NCBI GenBank assembly: GCA_948902155.1
Contig: CAQVQZ010000004.1
Span: forward strand, 1 to 33,514
DNA: 33,514 nucleotides
Reading direction: 5' to 3'
DNA from: an uncultured Oscillibacter sp.
Lineage (GTDB): Bacteria; Bacillota_A; Clostridia; Oscillospirales; Oscillospiraceae
The notes under the pieces are model-generated. The model made no database searches. It worked only from the letters and a program-made list of their open reading frames with translations, and was not told the origin of the DNA. The number at the start of each line of letters is the position of its first letter. Within the stretch, counting starts at the first letter, position 1. The position numbers were made by a program, and so were the translations under genes. Positions 7,443 to 14,594 of the stretch are shown in pieces.

Positions 7443-8402
7443 TTACTCGAAAAAGTAGAGATTCAGGGCCCGGCACAGGTCCTCCGCCGGGAGGTAGGTC
7501 ACGCCGTTCTCCAGAATGCAGGGACTGGAGATGGCGACCTCCCCCTCCGGGGTTTCGATAACGTCCGAGCCGGGCCAGACGTAGAAGACGACTTCGACGT
7601 TCTCGTCGTACACCACCGCGCCCCGGTTCTTGTCCCAGCTGACGCTGTATCCCGCGGCCTCCGCCATGGCCCGGACGGGGAGAAGATAGGTCTTCTCGCG
7701 GCCCTCTCCCGGAAGGACCTTTCCGGGAACGGAAACCATCTCGCCGTTCACAATGCCGGTCCCGGCGGTGTTCCAGTCGGCGTAGCCCTGGTAGGTGTAG
7801 GGGAAGACCAGGACCTTAGTCACCACGTCCTTGGCGTCCTTCCAGACCAGGATGTGGTCGCCGGGCCGCATGTCGTCCAGGCGGATGATCTGACGGGTCA
7901 GCCAGGGGGTGACTTCCGCGTCCAGGGGGACGGGGAGGTCCTGGGAGTTCCCCTCCGCGTCCCGGTAGGAGAAAACGATCTCGTCGCTGCCCGCCGGGTC
8001 CTTCCAGCCGCCGCCGGAGAGCTCGTAATACTCCGGCGCTCTGGCGTCCGCCAGGACGTTGCCCACCACGACCTTGGCAAAGACCTGGGGCGGCAGGCTC
8101 ATGGTGGCGGCGGGGCCGATCCAGGCGTAAAGGGCGTCGCCCTCCTTGACATTCTCAAGGTCCAGGGGCAGGCCGGTGGCGGCGTCCACGGCGGGGGCAT
8201 CGCCCACGTGGACCACCACCTCGTTCAGATGGTCGTTTTTGTCGCCGTTTTTCAGGAAAATGCCCTCGCCGTCCCAGGGGGAGACTTTGCCCCAGACGCG
8301 GGTGGGGCCGGGACGGCCGGTCTCCTGGGCCGCGGCGGCGGTGACGCACAGGGCGGCGGACAGGACCGCCAGGGTGAGCAGGGCGCGCAGCAGTTTTTTC
8401 AT
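7443..8402 (-). CDS. Secreted protein with copper amine oxidase-type N-terminal domain
   Basis: 319 aa from ATG 8402, supported by GGAGGAACACCC just upstream; the longer frame to 8468 would include the promoter. A Sec signal peptide is evident (MKKLLRALLTLAVLSAALCV, cleavage near TAAAAQE). Residues ~25-220 are beta-rich without a recognised domain. The last ~95 residues form a Cu_amine_oxidN1-like domain (YLLPVRAMAEAAGYSVSWD, then GVTYLPAEDLCRALNL), a stalk or wall-binding module common in secreted Firmicute proteins and without oxidase activity of its own. No SLH repeats or sortase motif are present. It forms a single-gene unit with its own promoter and probably acts in the cell envelope. 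Confidence 0.82.
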   Translation of the reverse strand: MKKLLRALLTLAVLSAALCVTAAAAQETGRPGPTRVWGKVSPWDGEGIFLKNGDKNDHLNEVVVHVGDAPAVDAATGLPLDLENVKEGDALYAWIGPAATMSLPPQVFAKVVVGNVLADARAPEYYELSGGGWKDPAGSDEIVFSYRDAEGNSQDLPVPLDAEVTPWLTRQIIRLDDMRPGDHILVWKDAKDVVTKVLVFPYTYQGYADWNTAGTGIVNGEMVSVPGKVLPGEGREKTYLLPVRAMAEAAGYSVSWDKNRGAVVYDENVEVVFYVWPGSDVIETPEGEVAISSPCILENGVTYLPAEDLCRALNLYFFE

Positions 8403-8439
8403 GGGTGTTCCTCCGTTTTCTCGTATGTGTGGTAAAGAG

Positions 8440-8468
8440 AGTATACCATAGTTTCCCAGCCGGGACAA
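8440..8468 (-). promoter_or_regulatory. Promoter of copper-amine-oxidase-domain gene
   Basis: Minus strand: -35 TTGTCC (8463-8468), 17-nt spacer, -10 TATACT (8440-8445), 37 nt upstream of the ATG at 8402. Confidence 0.65.
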
Positions 8469-8533
8469 GCCTCTGTTGCCGCTGCTCCGGCCCGGATAAG
8501 TTCCAGACCGCCGGAGCGAGATAAAGTTCTTTG

Positions 8534-8557
8534 GATACTTTCTTTCAAAAAAGTATC
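8534..8557. terminator. A/T hairpin at 3' end of lipoprotein gene
   Basis: 8-bp stem GATACTTT / AAAGTATC with an 8-nt loop, read on the minus strand directly at the end of the lipoprotein gene, whose stop codon (8556-8558) overlaps the stem. The run of T residues inside the loop side could act as the U-tract. It belongs by position to the group of A/T palindromes at gene ends in this window. Confidence 0.45.
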
Positions 8558-9440
8558 AGCTAACGGGTTCCGGGTGAGTCACGTCGGGCTTGGGATACCC
8601 CAGGGCGGCGATGTTGGTCTCGTTCAGGTCCTGGAAAGAAATTTCGATTTCTTCCGCCCCATCCAGGTAAGCGTTTCGCCAATTCTCAAAGGCTGGGCCG
8701 TCCACCAGGTCCATGTCGTACTGCCCCTGCCAATTGGCGGGGAGCAGAAAATAGAGCAGCAGGTCTCCGTCGGCGTCCAGCTCCTGCGGGAAAGGATTCC
8801 CAAGGAAATCCGGGTCCCGGTATCCGCCGTCCCAGGCGTCCACCCCGCCTATGGATGCGTAAACGCCGGTTTCCCCGTCATAGCGGTAGGCGAAGAAAGG
8901 ACAGAACCGCCCCCCCAATCCCTGATTGTGGGACCAACCTGCCTCGGCAATGCCGCCCTCATAGAAGGTGATGGAGGGGAATTCCCGGAGCTTCTCGTAT
9001 ACGCTCCCGTCCCGGTAACCGAAAACGACGCACATCATTCCAGCCAGCCCGGCGTTGGGCCAGTAAAGCAGAAGCTCCTCCTCCCCGTCGCCGTCCACGT
9101 CGCAGAGGGCGAAGTCGTTCCAGGTGACGGACTCCTGGTCCAGCCACTGCAATTGCGTGCCATCCGGGAGCACCCCTTGGAGGTACGCGTCCCAAAGCAC
9201 CTTTCCGAAGGCCAGCCGCCGGGCCGTGCCGTCGTCCGGCGCTTCCGCCGGGACTTCTGTCTCCTCCGGGGCGGGGTCTGCCTCCGGGACAGGGTTTGTC
9301 TCCGGGGCGGCGGAGGACTGTTTCGTGGCGGAGATGACGGCGTAATGGACCTGGGACAGATCGCTCCCGCAGGCGCTGAGGGTGCCCAGCAGCAGCCCGG
9401 AGACAAAAATGCCGCAGAGCAGCCAGATAAAATGCTTCAT
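8556..9440 (-). CDS. Lipoprotein with calcium-loop (FG-GAP/VCBS-like) segment
   Basis: 294 aa. A type II signal peptide ends in the lipobox LSAC with C24 as the lipidated residue. A low-complexity Pro/Glu linker (residues ~43-70) follows, then a globular part with DVDGDGEEELLLYW at residues 114-127, a pattern typical of calcium-binding FG-GAP/VCBS or dockerin-like loops. The remainder is aromatic-rich (FYEGGIAEAGWSHNQG) without a recognised catalytic motif. It is therefore a membrane-anchored extracytoplasmic protein of unknown role. The ATG at 9440 has GAGG about 8 nt upstream, and a TATAAT -10 lies at 9479-9484. It is transcribed in the same direction as the carboxypeptidase gene but separated from it by a strong hairpin. 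Confidence 0.78.
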   Translation of the reverse strand: MKHFIWLLCGIFVSGLLLGTLSACGSDLSQVHYAVISATKQSSAAPETNPVPEADPAPEETEVPAEAPDDGTARRLAFGKVLWDAYLQGVLPDGTQLQWLDQESVTWNDFALCDVDGDGEEELLLYWPNAGLAGMMCVVFGYRDGSVYEKLREFPSITFYEGGIAEAGWSHNQGLGGRFCPFFAYRYDGETGVYASIGGVDAWDGGYRDPDFLGNPFPQELDADGDLLLYFLLPANWQGQYDMDLVDGPAFENWRNAYLDGAEEIEISFQDLNETNIAALGYPKPDVTHPEPVS

Positions 9441-9478
9441 GGTTCGTCCTCTTTCGTTCTGTATTGATCGTTTTCCTT

Positions 9479-9484
9479 ATTATA
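9479..9484 (-). promoter_or_regulatory. -10 element of lipoprotein gene
   Basis: TATAAT on the minus strand, 39 nt upstream of the ATG at 9440. No convincing -35 lies at 17 nt, because that position falls within the hairpin at 9496-9537. Confidence 0.4.
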
Positions 9485-9495
9485 AACGATTTGGG

Positions 9496-9537
9496 AAGGG
9501 ATCTTGTCACAAACCGGAGCGGTTGACAAGATCCCTT
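9496..9537. terminator. Strong hairpin between carboxypeptidase and lipoprotein genes
   Basis: 14-bp perfect arms AAGGGATCTTGTCA / TGACAAGATCCCTT enclose a smaller inner stem (AACCG-GAG-CGGTT). On the plus strand it is followed by TTTTAAC. It lies 60 nt after the carboxypeptidase stop and probably ends that transcript. Confidence 0.7.
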
Positions 9538-9596
9538 TTAACTGTTCAGCGTGGAAAAATAAAGAAAGCTATCTGCCGGTGATCACCCCAATTAGA

Positions 9597-10961
9597 TCAG
9601 CGTCTCTTCCTCCCGCCCCGATAGCCCCGGCGGCTTGCCGGGCCGACGCTGCGGCCGTATCGATACCGCCGCCGGCTGAACAGCGCCTTCCACACGCCGA
9701 AGGCCACGACCAAAACTGCGGCAACCAGCAGCACGATTTTCGCGGCGGTGGTGGAGAAGAAGTTTTTGATGTCCCGCCAGAGAATCCGCAGGCGGGACGC
9801 CTCCACGTCGTTCAGGGCCAGGAGGTTCACCTTGGCGCACTCCTCCCCGTCCAGGCGGATGGTCAGGACCCCCAGCACGTCCCCTTCGGCGATGGGGGCC
9901 TCCACGGGGTCGGTGTGGAGGGTGATATTTCGCTCCAGCTCCTCCAGGTCCACGCCCTTGGGGAGCAGCAGCTCCACCGGCTTGGCCGGGCGGAGGGTCA
10001 CGTGGTCCGTGGAGGACAGGGACACCGGGGCCTCCCCGGCCACATCATCCTCCTTCAAAACCGTCTGGTAGGAGAAGTTGCCGAAGGCCCAGTCGTAAAG
10101 ACGGTTGGTCTCCCCAAAGCTGTAGGTCCACCAGGTGCCGTCCTCCTTCTGAATCCGCTCCGCGCCCAGAATGACGCACAAAAGGTCCATGCTGGCATGC
10201 TGGGCCGTGGTGACCAGACACTGTCCAGCCTGGGAGTGGGACCCGGTCTTGACGCCGTGGACGTCCGGGTTATAGTAGTCCCGTCCGCTGCGGATGAGAA
10301 AGTTGGTGTTGTTCAGCTGCCGCTCGGCAGAGACGTTGGTGGCCGGAATGGTGTGGGAGCTGGCGTCGCACACGGTCATGAACATGGGGTATTCCATGGC
10401 GGCCTTGGTGATGAGGTAGAGGTCCCAGGCGGAGGTGTAGTGCTGGGAGTCGTGGTAGCCGTGGGGGTTCATGAAGTGGGTATCCTCACAGCCCAGCTCC
10501 GCCGCCTTGGCGTTCATCCGGTCCACGAAGCTGTCCACAGTGCCGGAGATTTTTTCCGCCAGGATGGCCCCGGCCTCGTTGGCGGAGACCACCATCAAAC
10601 AGTAGAGGAGCTGCTCCACCGTCAGCACCTCCCCGACCTCGATGCCGGCGGTACTGCCGTCCTCGGCCAGGCCCTCCAGAGCCGTGGGGGTGGCGGTGAC
10701 CTCCTGGTTCAGCTTCAAGCGCCCCTCGTCCACGGCCTCCAGCACCAAAAGGCAGGTCATGATCTTCGTAAGGCTGGCGGGGTACAGCTCGTCGTGCTCG
10801 TTGAGGGCGTAGATTACGGCCCCGGTCTTCTGGTCCACCAGCAGGGCGGCCTTGGCCTGGATTTCCGGGTCCGGGACCTGGACGGCCCCGGCGGGGACCG
10901 ACAGTTGCCCGATCAGCAGAAGGGCCAGGAAAAAAATTGATAAAAAGCGCTTTGTTTTCAT
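9597..10961 (-). CDS. D-alanyl-D-alanine carboxypeptidase (DacF-like, PBP5 family)
   Basis: 454-aa serine DD-peptidase that trims the terminal D-Ala of peptidoglycan stem peptides outside the membrane. A signal peptide precedes the S11 domain. Catalytic motifs are complete: S63-L-T-K66 (PASLTK), S126-A-N128 (VVSAN) and K238-T-G (VKTGSHSQAG). A beta-rich C-terminal domain follows. Unlike PBP5 with its amphipathic helix, this protein ends in a true transmembrane helix (IVLLVAAVLVVAFGVWKALF) and a highly basic tail rich in Arg, Tyr and Gly. ATG 10961 is chosen over ATG 10967 because the GGGGGA site is then correctly spaced. It is divergent from the comEA operon, and its own promoter is at 10982-11010. 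Confidence 0.93.
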   Translation of the reverse strand: MKTKRFLSIFFLALLLIGQLSVPAGAVQVPDPEIQAKAALLVDQKTGAVIYALNEHDELYPASLTKIMTCLLVLEAVDEGRLKLNQEVTATPTALEGLAEDGSTAGIEVGEVLTVEQLLYCLMVVSANEAGAILAEKISGTVDSFVDRMNAKAAELGCEDTHFMNPHGYHDSQHYTSAWDLYLITKAAMEYPMFMTVCDASSHTIPATNVSAERQLNNTNFLIRSGRDYYNPDVHGVKTGSHSQAGQCLVTTAQHASMDLLCVILGAERIQKEDGTWWTYSFGETNRLYDWAFGNFSYQTVLKEDDVAGEAPVSLSSTDHVTLRPAKPVELLLPKGVDLEELERNITLHTDPVEAPIAEGDVLGVLTIRLDGEECAKVNLLALNDVEASRLRILWRDIKNFFSTTAAKIVLLVAAVLVVAFGVWKALFSRRRYRYGRSVGPASRRGYRGGRKRR

Positions 10962-10981
10962 GTCCATCCCCCAAAATATGT

Positions 10982-11010
10982 GTTATACTACTCCTGGAAT
11001 CCATTTACAA
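10982..11010 (-). promoter_or_regulatory. Promoter of D-Ala-D-Ala carboxypeptidase
   Basis: Minus strand: -35 TTGTAA (11005-11010), 17-nt spacer, -10 TATAAC (10982-10987), 20 nt upstream of the start. Confidence 0.55.
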
Positions 11011-11050
11011 GAAGCGGCCGTGCGCCGCCGTTCGATACGTTGTCCTTTAG

Positions 11051-11056
11051 TATAAC
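11051..11056 (+). promoter_or_regulatory. Possible -10 of comEA operon
   Basis: TATAAC, 24 nt before the GTG at 11080. There is no good -35 at 17 nt upstream, so the call is weak. Confidence 0.3.
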
Positions 11057-11079
11057 AAAAAAAACGGAGGAACGCAACC

Positions 11080-11445
11080 GTGGAGACGCGTCAAAAAATC
11101 ATCCGTGGCGAATGGGTCCTGCTGGGGCTGACGGGGCTGTTTTTGTGCGTACTCCTGGGGCTGTTTTACCACGACCGGACGGCGGCGGCTCCCGTGACGG
11201 TGGAGCGGACGGCGGTTTCGGAGGAGCTCCGGCCCCAGCTGGAGAAAATCAACATCAACACCGCCGGCGAAGAGAAGCTGGCGGAGCTGCCGGGCATCGG
11301 CGAGGCCCTGGCCCGGCGGATTGTGGAATACCGGGAGGCCCAGGGGCCCTTCGGGACTATAGAAGAGTTAACGGAGGTCTCCGGCATCGGACAGGGAAAG
11401 CTGTCGGCGCTGGAGGGCTTGATCACAGTGGAGGAGACGGAATGA
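11080..11445 (+). CDS. ComEA-like helix-hairpin-helix DNA-binding protein
   Basis: 121 aa starting at GTG with ACGGAGGA upstream. One N-terminal membrane anchor (WVLLGLTGLFLCVLLGLFY, residues 12-30), then a short linker and a tandem HhH module (INTAGEEKLAELPGIGEALA then RRIVEYREAQGPFGTIEEL, ending SGIGQGKL). In ComEA this module binds incoming double-stranded DNA outside the membrane during natural transformation. The SLBB domain that often precedes it is absent, as in short ComEA homologues. No comEB or comEC follows; instead the stop overlaps the response regulator start (ATGA at 11442-11445), so it is translationally coupled to a two-component system. Confidence 0.85.
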   Translation: METRQKIIRGEWVLLGLTGLFLCVLLGLFYHDRTAAAPVTVERTAVSEELRPQLEKININTAGEEKLAELPGIGEALARRIVEYREAQGPFGTIEELTEVSGIGQGKLSALEGLITVEETE

Positions 11446-12119
11446 AAATCCTGGTGGTAGACGACGAAAAGACCCTGGTGAAGGGAATCAAATTCAATCT
11501 GGAAAACGAGGGCTACGAGGTGGAGTGCGCCTATGACGGCGCCGCCGCCGTGGAGCTGGCCAGGGAGGGGAAGCTGGACCTCATCATCCTGGACCTGATG
11601 ATGCCGGAGCTGGACGGGCTGGAGGCATGTATGCGCATCCGGGAGTTCTCCAACGTGCCCATCATCATGCTGACGGCCAAGAGCGAGGACGCGGACAAGC
11701 TCATGGGCTTCGAGTGCGGGGCCGACGACTACTTGACCAAGCCCTTCAACATCCTGGAGCTCAAGGCCCGTGTCCGGGCCCTGCTCCGGCGGGCCGCAGG
11801 GGTCCAGCGGAACCGGGGGAGCATCCTGACGGCGGGGGGCATTACCCTCAACACCCAGGAGCGCAGCGCCGCCCGGGGCGACCGGCCCGTGGAGCTCACC
11901 GCCAAGGAGTACGACCTGATAGAACTGCTGATGCGCAACCCCCGGCGGGTCTACAGCCGGGAAAACCTCATGAATGTGGTGTGGGGCTACAGCTACGCCG
12001 GGGACTACCGGACGGTGGACGTCCATATCCGCCGCCTCCGGGAGAAGCTGGAGGAAAATCCCGCCGAGCCGGACCACATCATGACCAAGTGGGGGGTGGG
12101 GTACTATTTCAAGGAGTGA
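11442..12119 (+). CDS. Response regulator, OmpR/PhoB family
   Basis: 225-aa DNA-binding response regulator. The receiver domain has the acidic pair D7-D8, phospho-acceptor D51 (LIILDLMMPELDG), T78 and K100 (YLTKPF). A winged-helix output domain fills residues ~130-225 (ELTAKEYDLIELLMRNPRRV, YRTVDVHIRRLREKL, WGVGYYF). It is the partner of the following histidine kinase. Its start overlaps the comEA stop by 4 nt, and its end overlaps or abuts the kinase. Targets are unknown; envelope genes are likely given the neighbours (a DD-carboxypeptidase divergent and a GerMN lipoprotein at the end of the operon). Confidence 0.95.
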   Translation: MKILVVDDEKTLVKGIKFNLENEGYEVECAYDGAAAVELAREGKLDLIILDLMMPELDGLEACMRIREFSNVPIIMLTAKSEDADKLMGFECGADDYLTKPFNILELKARVRALLRRAAGVQRNRGSILTAGGITLNTQERSAARGDRPVELTAKEYDLIELLMRNPRRVYSRENLMNVVWGYSYAGDYRTVDVHIRRLREKLEENPAEPDHIMTKWGVGYYFKE

Positions 12120-13533
12120 ACGCCCCTACTGGGGCAGCCTGCAATTCCGGTTCGGGCTGAGCTACATCCTGGTCATCCTGGGGGTCCTGCTGCTGCTGAA
12201 CACCTACCCCCTGCTGGTGTCCGAGGACCTGGTCTTCCACTCCAAGGCCACCAACCTCCAGAGCAGCGTCTCCGTCATGGTCAACGCCCTGTCGGGCCTT
12301 TCCCCCCTGACGGAGGAGAACGTCGCCGGGGCCATGGCCGTGGCGGAGGAAGCCGGGCTGAGCCGCATCCTGGTCACCGACGGGGCGGGGCGGGTGCTCT
12401 ACGACACCCGTGAGACCGGCTCCGCCGTGGGGAACTTCGCCCTGTACACCGAAATCGTCCAGGCGCTGCTGGGCTATGACGCCTTCAGCTGTACGTATCA
12501 ACGGGGGGCCTTCCGGAGCCGGGCCTCCTCGCCGGTGATGTATCAGAGCCAGATCATCGGCGCGGTCTACGCCTACGAATACGACACGGAGCAGGCGGCG
12601 CTGCTCTCCGGCCTTCAGGAGACGCTGCTGCGGCTTTCCGCCGTGGTGGGAGGCCTGGTGCTGGCCCTGAGCCTGGTCCTCTCCAAGGCCCTGACCCGGA
12701 AGATCGGCCTCCTCCTCACCGCCATCCGGCAGGTGCGGGAAGGAGCCTACAGCCACCGGGCCGACATCCGGGGCCGGGACGAGATCGCCCAGATCGGCCA
12801 CGAGTTCAACAGCCTCACCGACCGGCTTCAGACCACGGAGAACGCCCGGCGGCGCTTCGTCTCCGACGCGTCCCACGAGCTGAAAACCCCTCTGGCCGCT
12901 ATCCGGCTGCTGTCGGACTCCATTTTGCAGACGGAGAACATCGACCAGGAGACCACGCGGGAGTTCGTCACCGACATCGGCCGGGAGGCGGAACGCCTCT
13001 CCCGCATCACCGAGGACCTGCTCCGCCTGACCCGGCTGGACAGCGGCGTGCTGGACCCGCCGGTGGAGGTGGACATCCTGCCGGTTTTGGAACAGGTCAT
13101 GCGGATGATGAACCTCGTCGCCCAGGAGAAGGGCGTGGACCTCACCTATTCCGCCGGGGAAGACTGCGTGGTGCTGGCCACCAAGGATGAAATCCACCAG
13201 GTCATCTACAACCTGGTGGACAACGCCGTGAAATACTCCGCCATCGGCGGAGCGGTCCAGGTATCCCTGTGCCGGGAGGGGGAACAGGTGGTCCTGGCCG
13301 TGGCGGACAACGGCGCGGGCATCCCCGAGGCCGACCTGCCCCGCATCTTCGAGCGCTTTTACCGGGTGGACAAGGCCCGGTCCCGTGCCGCGGGAGGCAC
13401 CGGCCTGGGGCTCTCCATCGTCAGCGACACGGTGCGCCGCCGGGGCGGCTCCGTGGAGGCCGCCAACCGTCCGGGAGGCGGCGCGGTGTTCACGGTCCTT
13501 TGGCCCGTGCCGGAGAGGGGGGAGCGGGGATGA
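12106..13533 (+). CDS. Sensor histidine kinase (start codon uncertain, possibly ATT)
   Basis: About 475 aa. TM1 is read in frame at 12157-12220 (LSYILVILGVLLLL), followed by an extracytoplasmic sensor domain, TM2 and HAMP near residues 175-250, the H-box FVSDASHELKTPLAAIRLLS (His near residue 257), N-box IYNLVDNAVKYS, and G boxes DNGAGIPE and GGTGLGLSIV. The first normal start in frame is GTG 12217, which would delete TM1. Between the in-frame stop at 12082 and that GTG there is no ATG, GTG or TTG. ATT at 12106, giving ISRSERPYWGSLQFRFGLSY, is the best near-cognate candidate and overlaps the regulator gene by 14 nt. A sequencing error is an alternative. The 3' end overlaps the next gene by ATGA. 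Confidence 0.88.
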   Translation: MSRSERPYWGSLQFRFGLSYILVILGVLLLLNTYPLLVSEDLVFHSKATNLQSSVSVMVNALSGLSPLTEENVAGAMAVAEEAGLSRILVTDGAGRVLYDTRETGSAVGNFALYTEIVQALLGYDAFSCTYQRGAFRSRASSPVMYQSQIIGAVYAYEYDTEQAALLSGLQETLLRLSAVVGGLVLALSLVLSKALTRKIGLLLTAIRQVREGAYSHRADIRGRDEIAQIGHEFNSLTDRLQTTENARRRFVSDASHELKTPLAAIRLLSDSILQTENIDQETTREFVTDIGREAERLSRITEDLLRLTRLDSGVLDPPVEVDILPVLEQVMRMMNLVAQEKGVDLTYSAGEDCVVLATKDEIHQVIYNLVDNAVKYSAIGGAVQVSLCREGEQVVLAVADNGAGIPEADLPRIFERFYRVDKARSRAAGGTGLGLSIVSDTVRRRGGSVEAANRPGGGAVFTVLWPVPERGERG

Positions 13534-14399
13534 AAAAATGCCTCTGCCTTCTCCTGTTCCTGGCCCTCCTGACGGGGTGCCGCCGGGAGGAAACGGAGCG
13601 GACCCCTTACCTGCTCTACTTCCAGGAGGCGGACCTGACCTATTCCGCCGGAGACGGGGCCTTCCGCACGGAGAACATCTATTTGTACGACGAACGGGTG
13701 GAAAGCTCCGCCCAATTGGCGGAGACGCTGATGCAGGAGCTTTTGAAAGGCCCCTCCGACGAGACGCTGAAAAACCCCCTTCCCGCCGGGACCACCCTGC
13801 TCTCCCTGGAGCTCTCCGGAGGACGGGCCGTGGTGGACCTGTCGTCCCACTATGGGACCCTCTCCGGCGTGGCGCTGACTCTGGCGGACAGCGCCATTGC
13901 CATGACCCTCTCCCAGGTGCCGGAGATCTCGGCAGTGCAGATCACCGTCCGGGGCCGGGAGCTGGCCTATCGGGAGCGGCAGGTATTGAACGTCCGGGAG
14001 GTGCTGCTGACCCCCGAGGAGGACGTCATCAGCACCGTGGACGTGACCCTCTATTTCCGCAACGGAGCGGGCGTCCTGGTCCCGGAGGAGCGGACCCTGG
14101 ACCTCTACGAGGGCGACACCCAGGTTACCGCCGTGGCGAAGGCCCTGGAGGGCGGGCCGGAAAACCGGGACCTGCTGAGCCCCCTGCCGGAGGGCTTCCA
14201 GGTAAAATCCGTGTGGCTGGAGGAGAACATCTGCTACGTGAACCTCTCCTCTGCCCTGCTGGAGGGACTGGACACCGGCGCGCTGCACACCGCCCGGCAG
14301 GCCCTGGAAATCTCCCTCCTGTCCCTGGAGGGGGTGGAAGAGGTCCGGTTCCTGGTGGACGGAGAGTTCAGCCGGGGGCTGGAAACCGCCGGAAGATAG
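13530..14399 (+). CDS. Lipoprotein with two GerMN domains
   Basis: 289 aa. Signal peptide with lipobox LLTGC (lipidated C17). Two GerMN domains occur in tandem: the first around residues 35-155 (LAETLMQELLKGPSDETLKN followed by LPAGTTLLSLELSGGRAVVD), the second around 165-285 (VTAVAKALEGGPENRDLLSP then VKSVWLEENICYVNLSSALL). The family is named after Bacillus GerM, needed in sporulation and spore germination; related domains sit in envelope lipoproteins. The start overlaps the kinase stop by 4 nt, so it belongs to the comEA/two-component operon. It may be a sensor accessory or an effector of the same envelope response. The operon end has only a weak GC hairpin (near 14449-14468). Confidence 0.87.
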   Translation: MKKCLCLLLFLALLTGCRREETERTPYLLYFQEADLTYSAGDGAFRTENIYLYDERVESSAQLAETLMQELLKGPSDETLKNPLPAGTTLLSLELSGGRAVVDLSSHYGTLSGVALTLADSAIAMTLSQVPEISAVQITVRGRELAYRERQVLNVREVLLTPEEDVISTVDVTLYFRNGAGVLVPEERTLDLYEGDTQVTAVAKALEGGPENRDLLSPLPEGFQVKSVWLEENICYVNLSSALLEGLDTGALHTARQALEISLLSLEGVEEVRFLVDGEFSRGLETAGR

Positions 14400-14468
14400 A
14401 ATTTTCCCCTCTGATTTTGTTCATCCTGCTGGAAAAGGGCGTTTGCGGCGGAATCCCGCCCGGCGGGC

Positions 14469-14497
14469 TTGACTTTGTTCCCCGGTTCTTGTACACT
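14469..14497 (+). promoter_or_regulatory. Promoter of NCS2 permease
   Basis: -35 TTGACT (14469-14474), 17-nt spacer, -10 TACACT (14492-14497). Transcription would start near 14504 and yield a leader of about 90 nt. Confidence 0.5.
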
Positions 14498-14573
14498 AAA
14501 GGTAGACCTTTCCGGAGCCTGACGCGAGCCAGGCTCCGGACTCTGTTCAAAAACAGAAAAAGCCGTACAAGAA
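14486..14573 (+). promoter_or_regulatory. Structured leader before the nucleobase permease
   Basis: A 9-bp helix TTCTTGTAC (14486-14494) / GTACAAGAA (14565-14573) could enclose three hairpins: AAAGG-TAGA-CCTTT (14498-14511), an 11-bp stem TCCGGAGCCTG / CAGGCTCCGGA (14511-14540, 8-nt loop), and TCTGTT-CAAA-AACAGA (14542-14557). This does not match the purine, PreQ1 or other riboswitch consensus sequences I know. The 5' strand of the closing helix overlaps the predicted -10, so the full fold exists only in RNA made from further upstream. Confidence 0.4.
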
Positions 14574-14594
14574 ACAGGAAGGAGAACGCCCGCC

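Noticed and set aside
11080..11445. The ComEA-like gene as part of a complete competence locus
   Set aside because: No comEB, comEC or pilus genes are adjacent; the ComEC-like hydrolase at 19418-20368 lacks the channel domain and is distant.
14486..14573. Known purine riboswitch before the NCS2 permease
   Set aside because: The conserved core of the purine aptamer (joined P2/P3 loops and J2/3 sequence) is not present; only a different multi-hairpin layout is seen.
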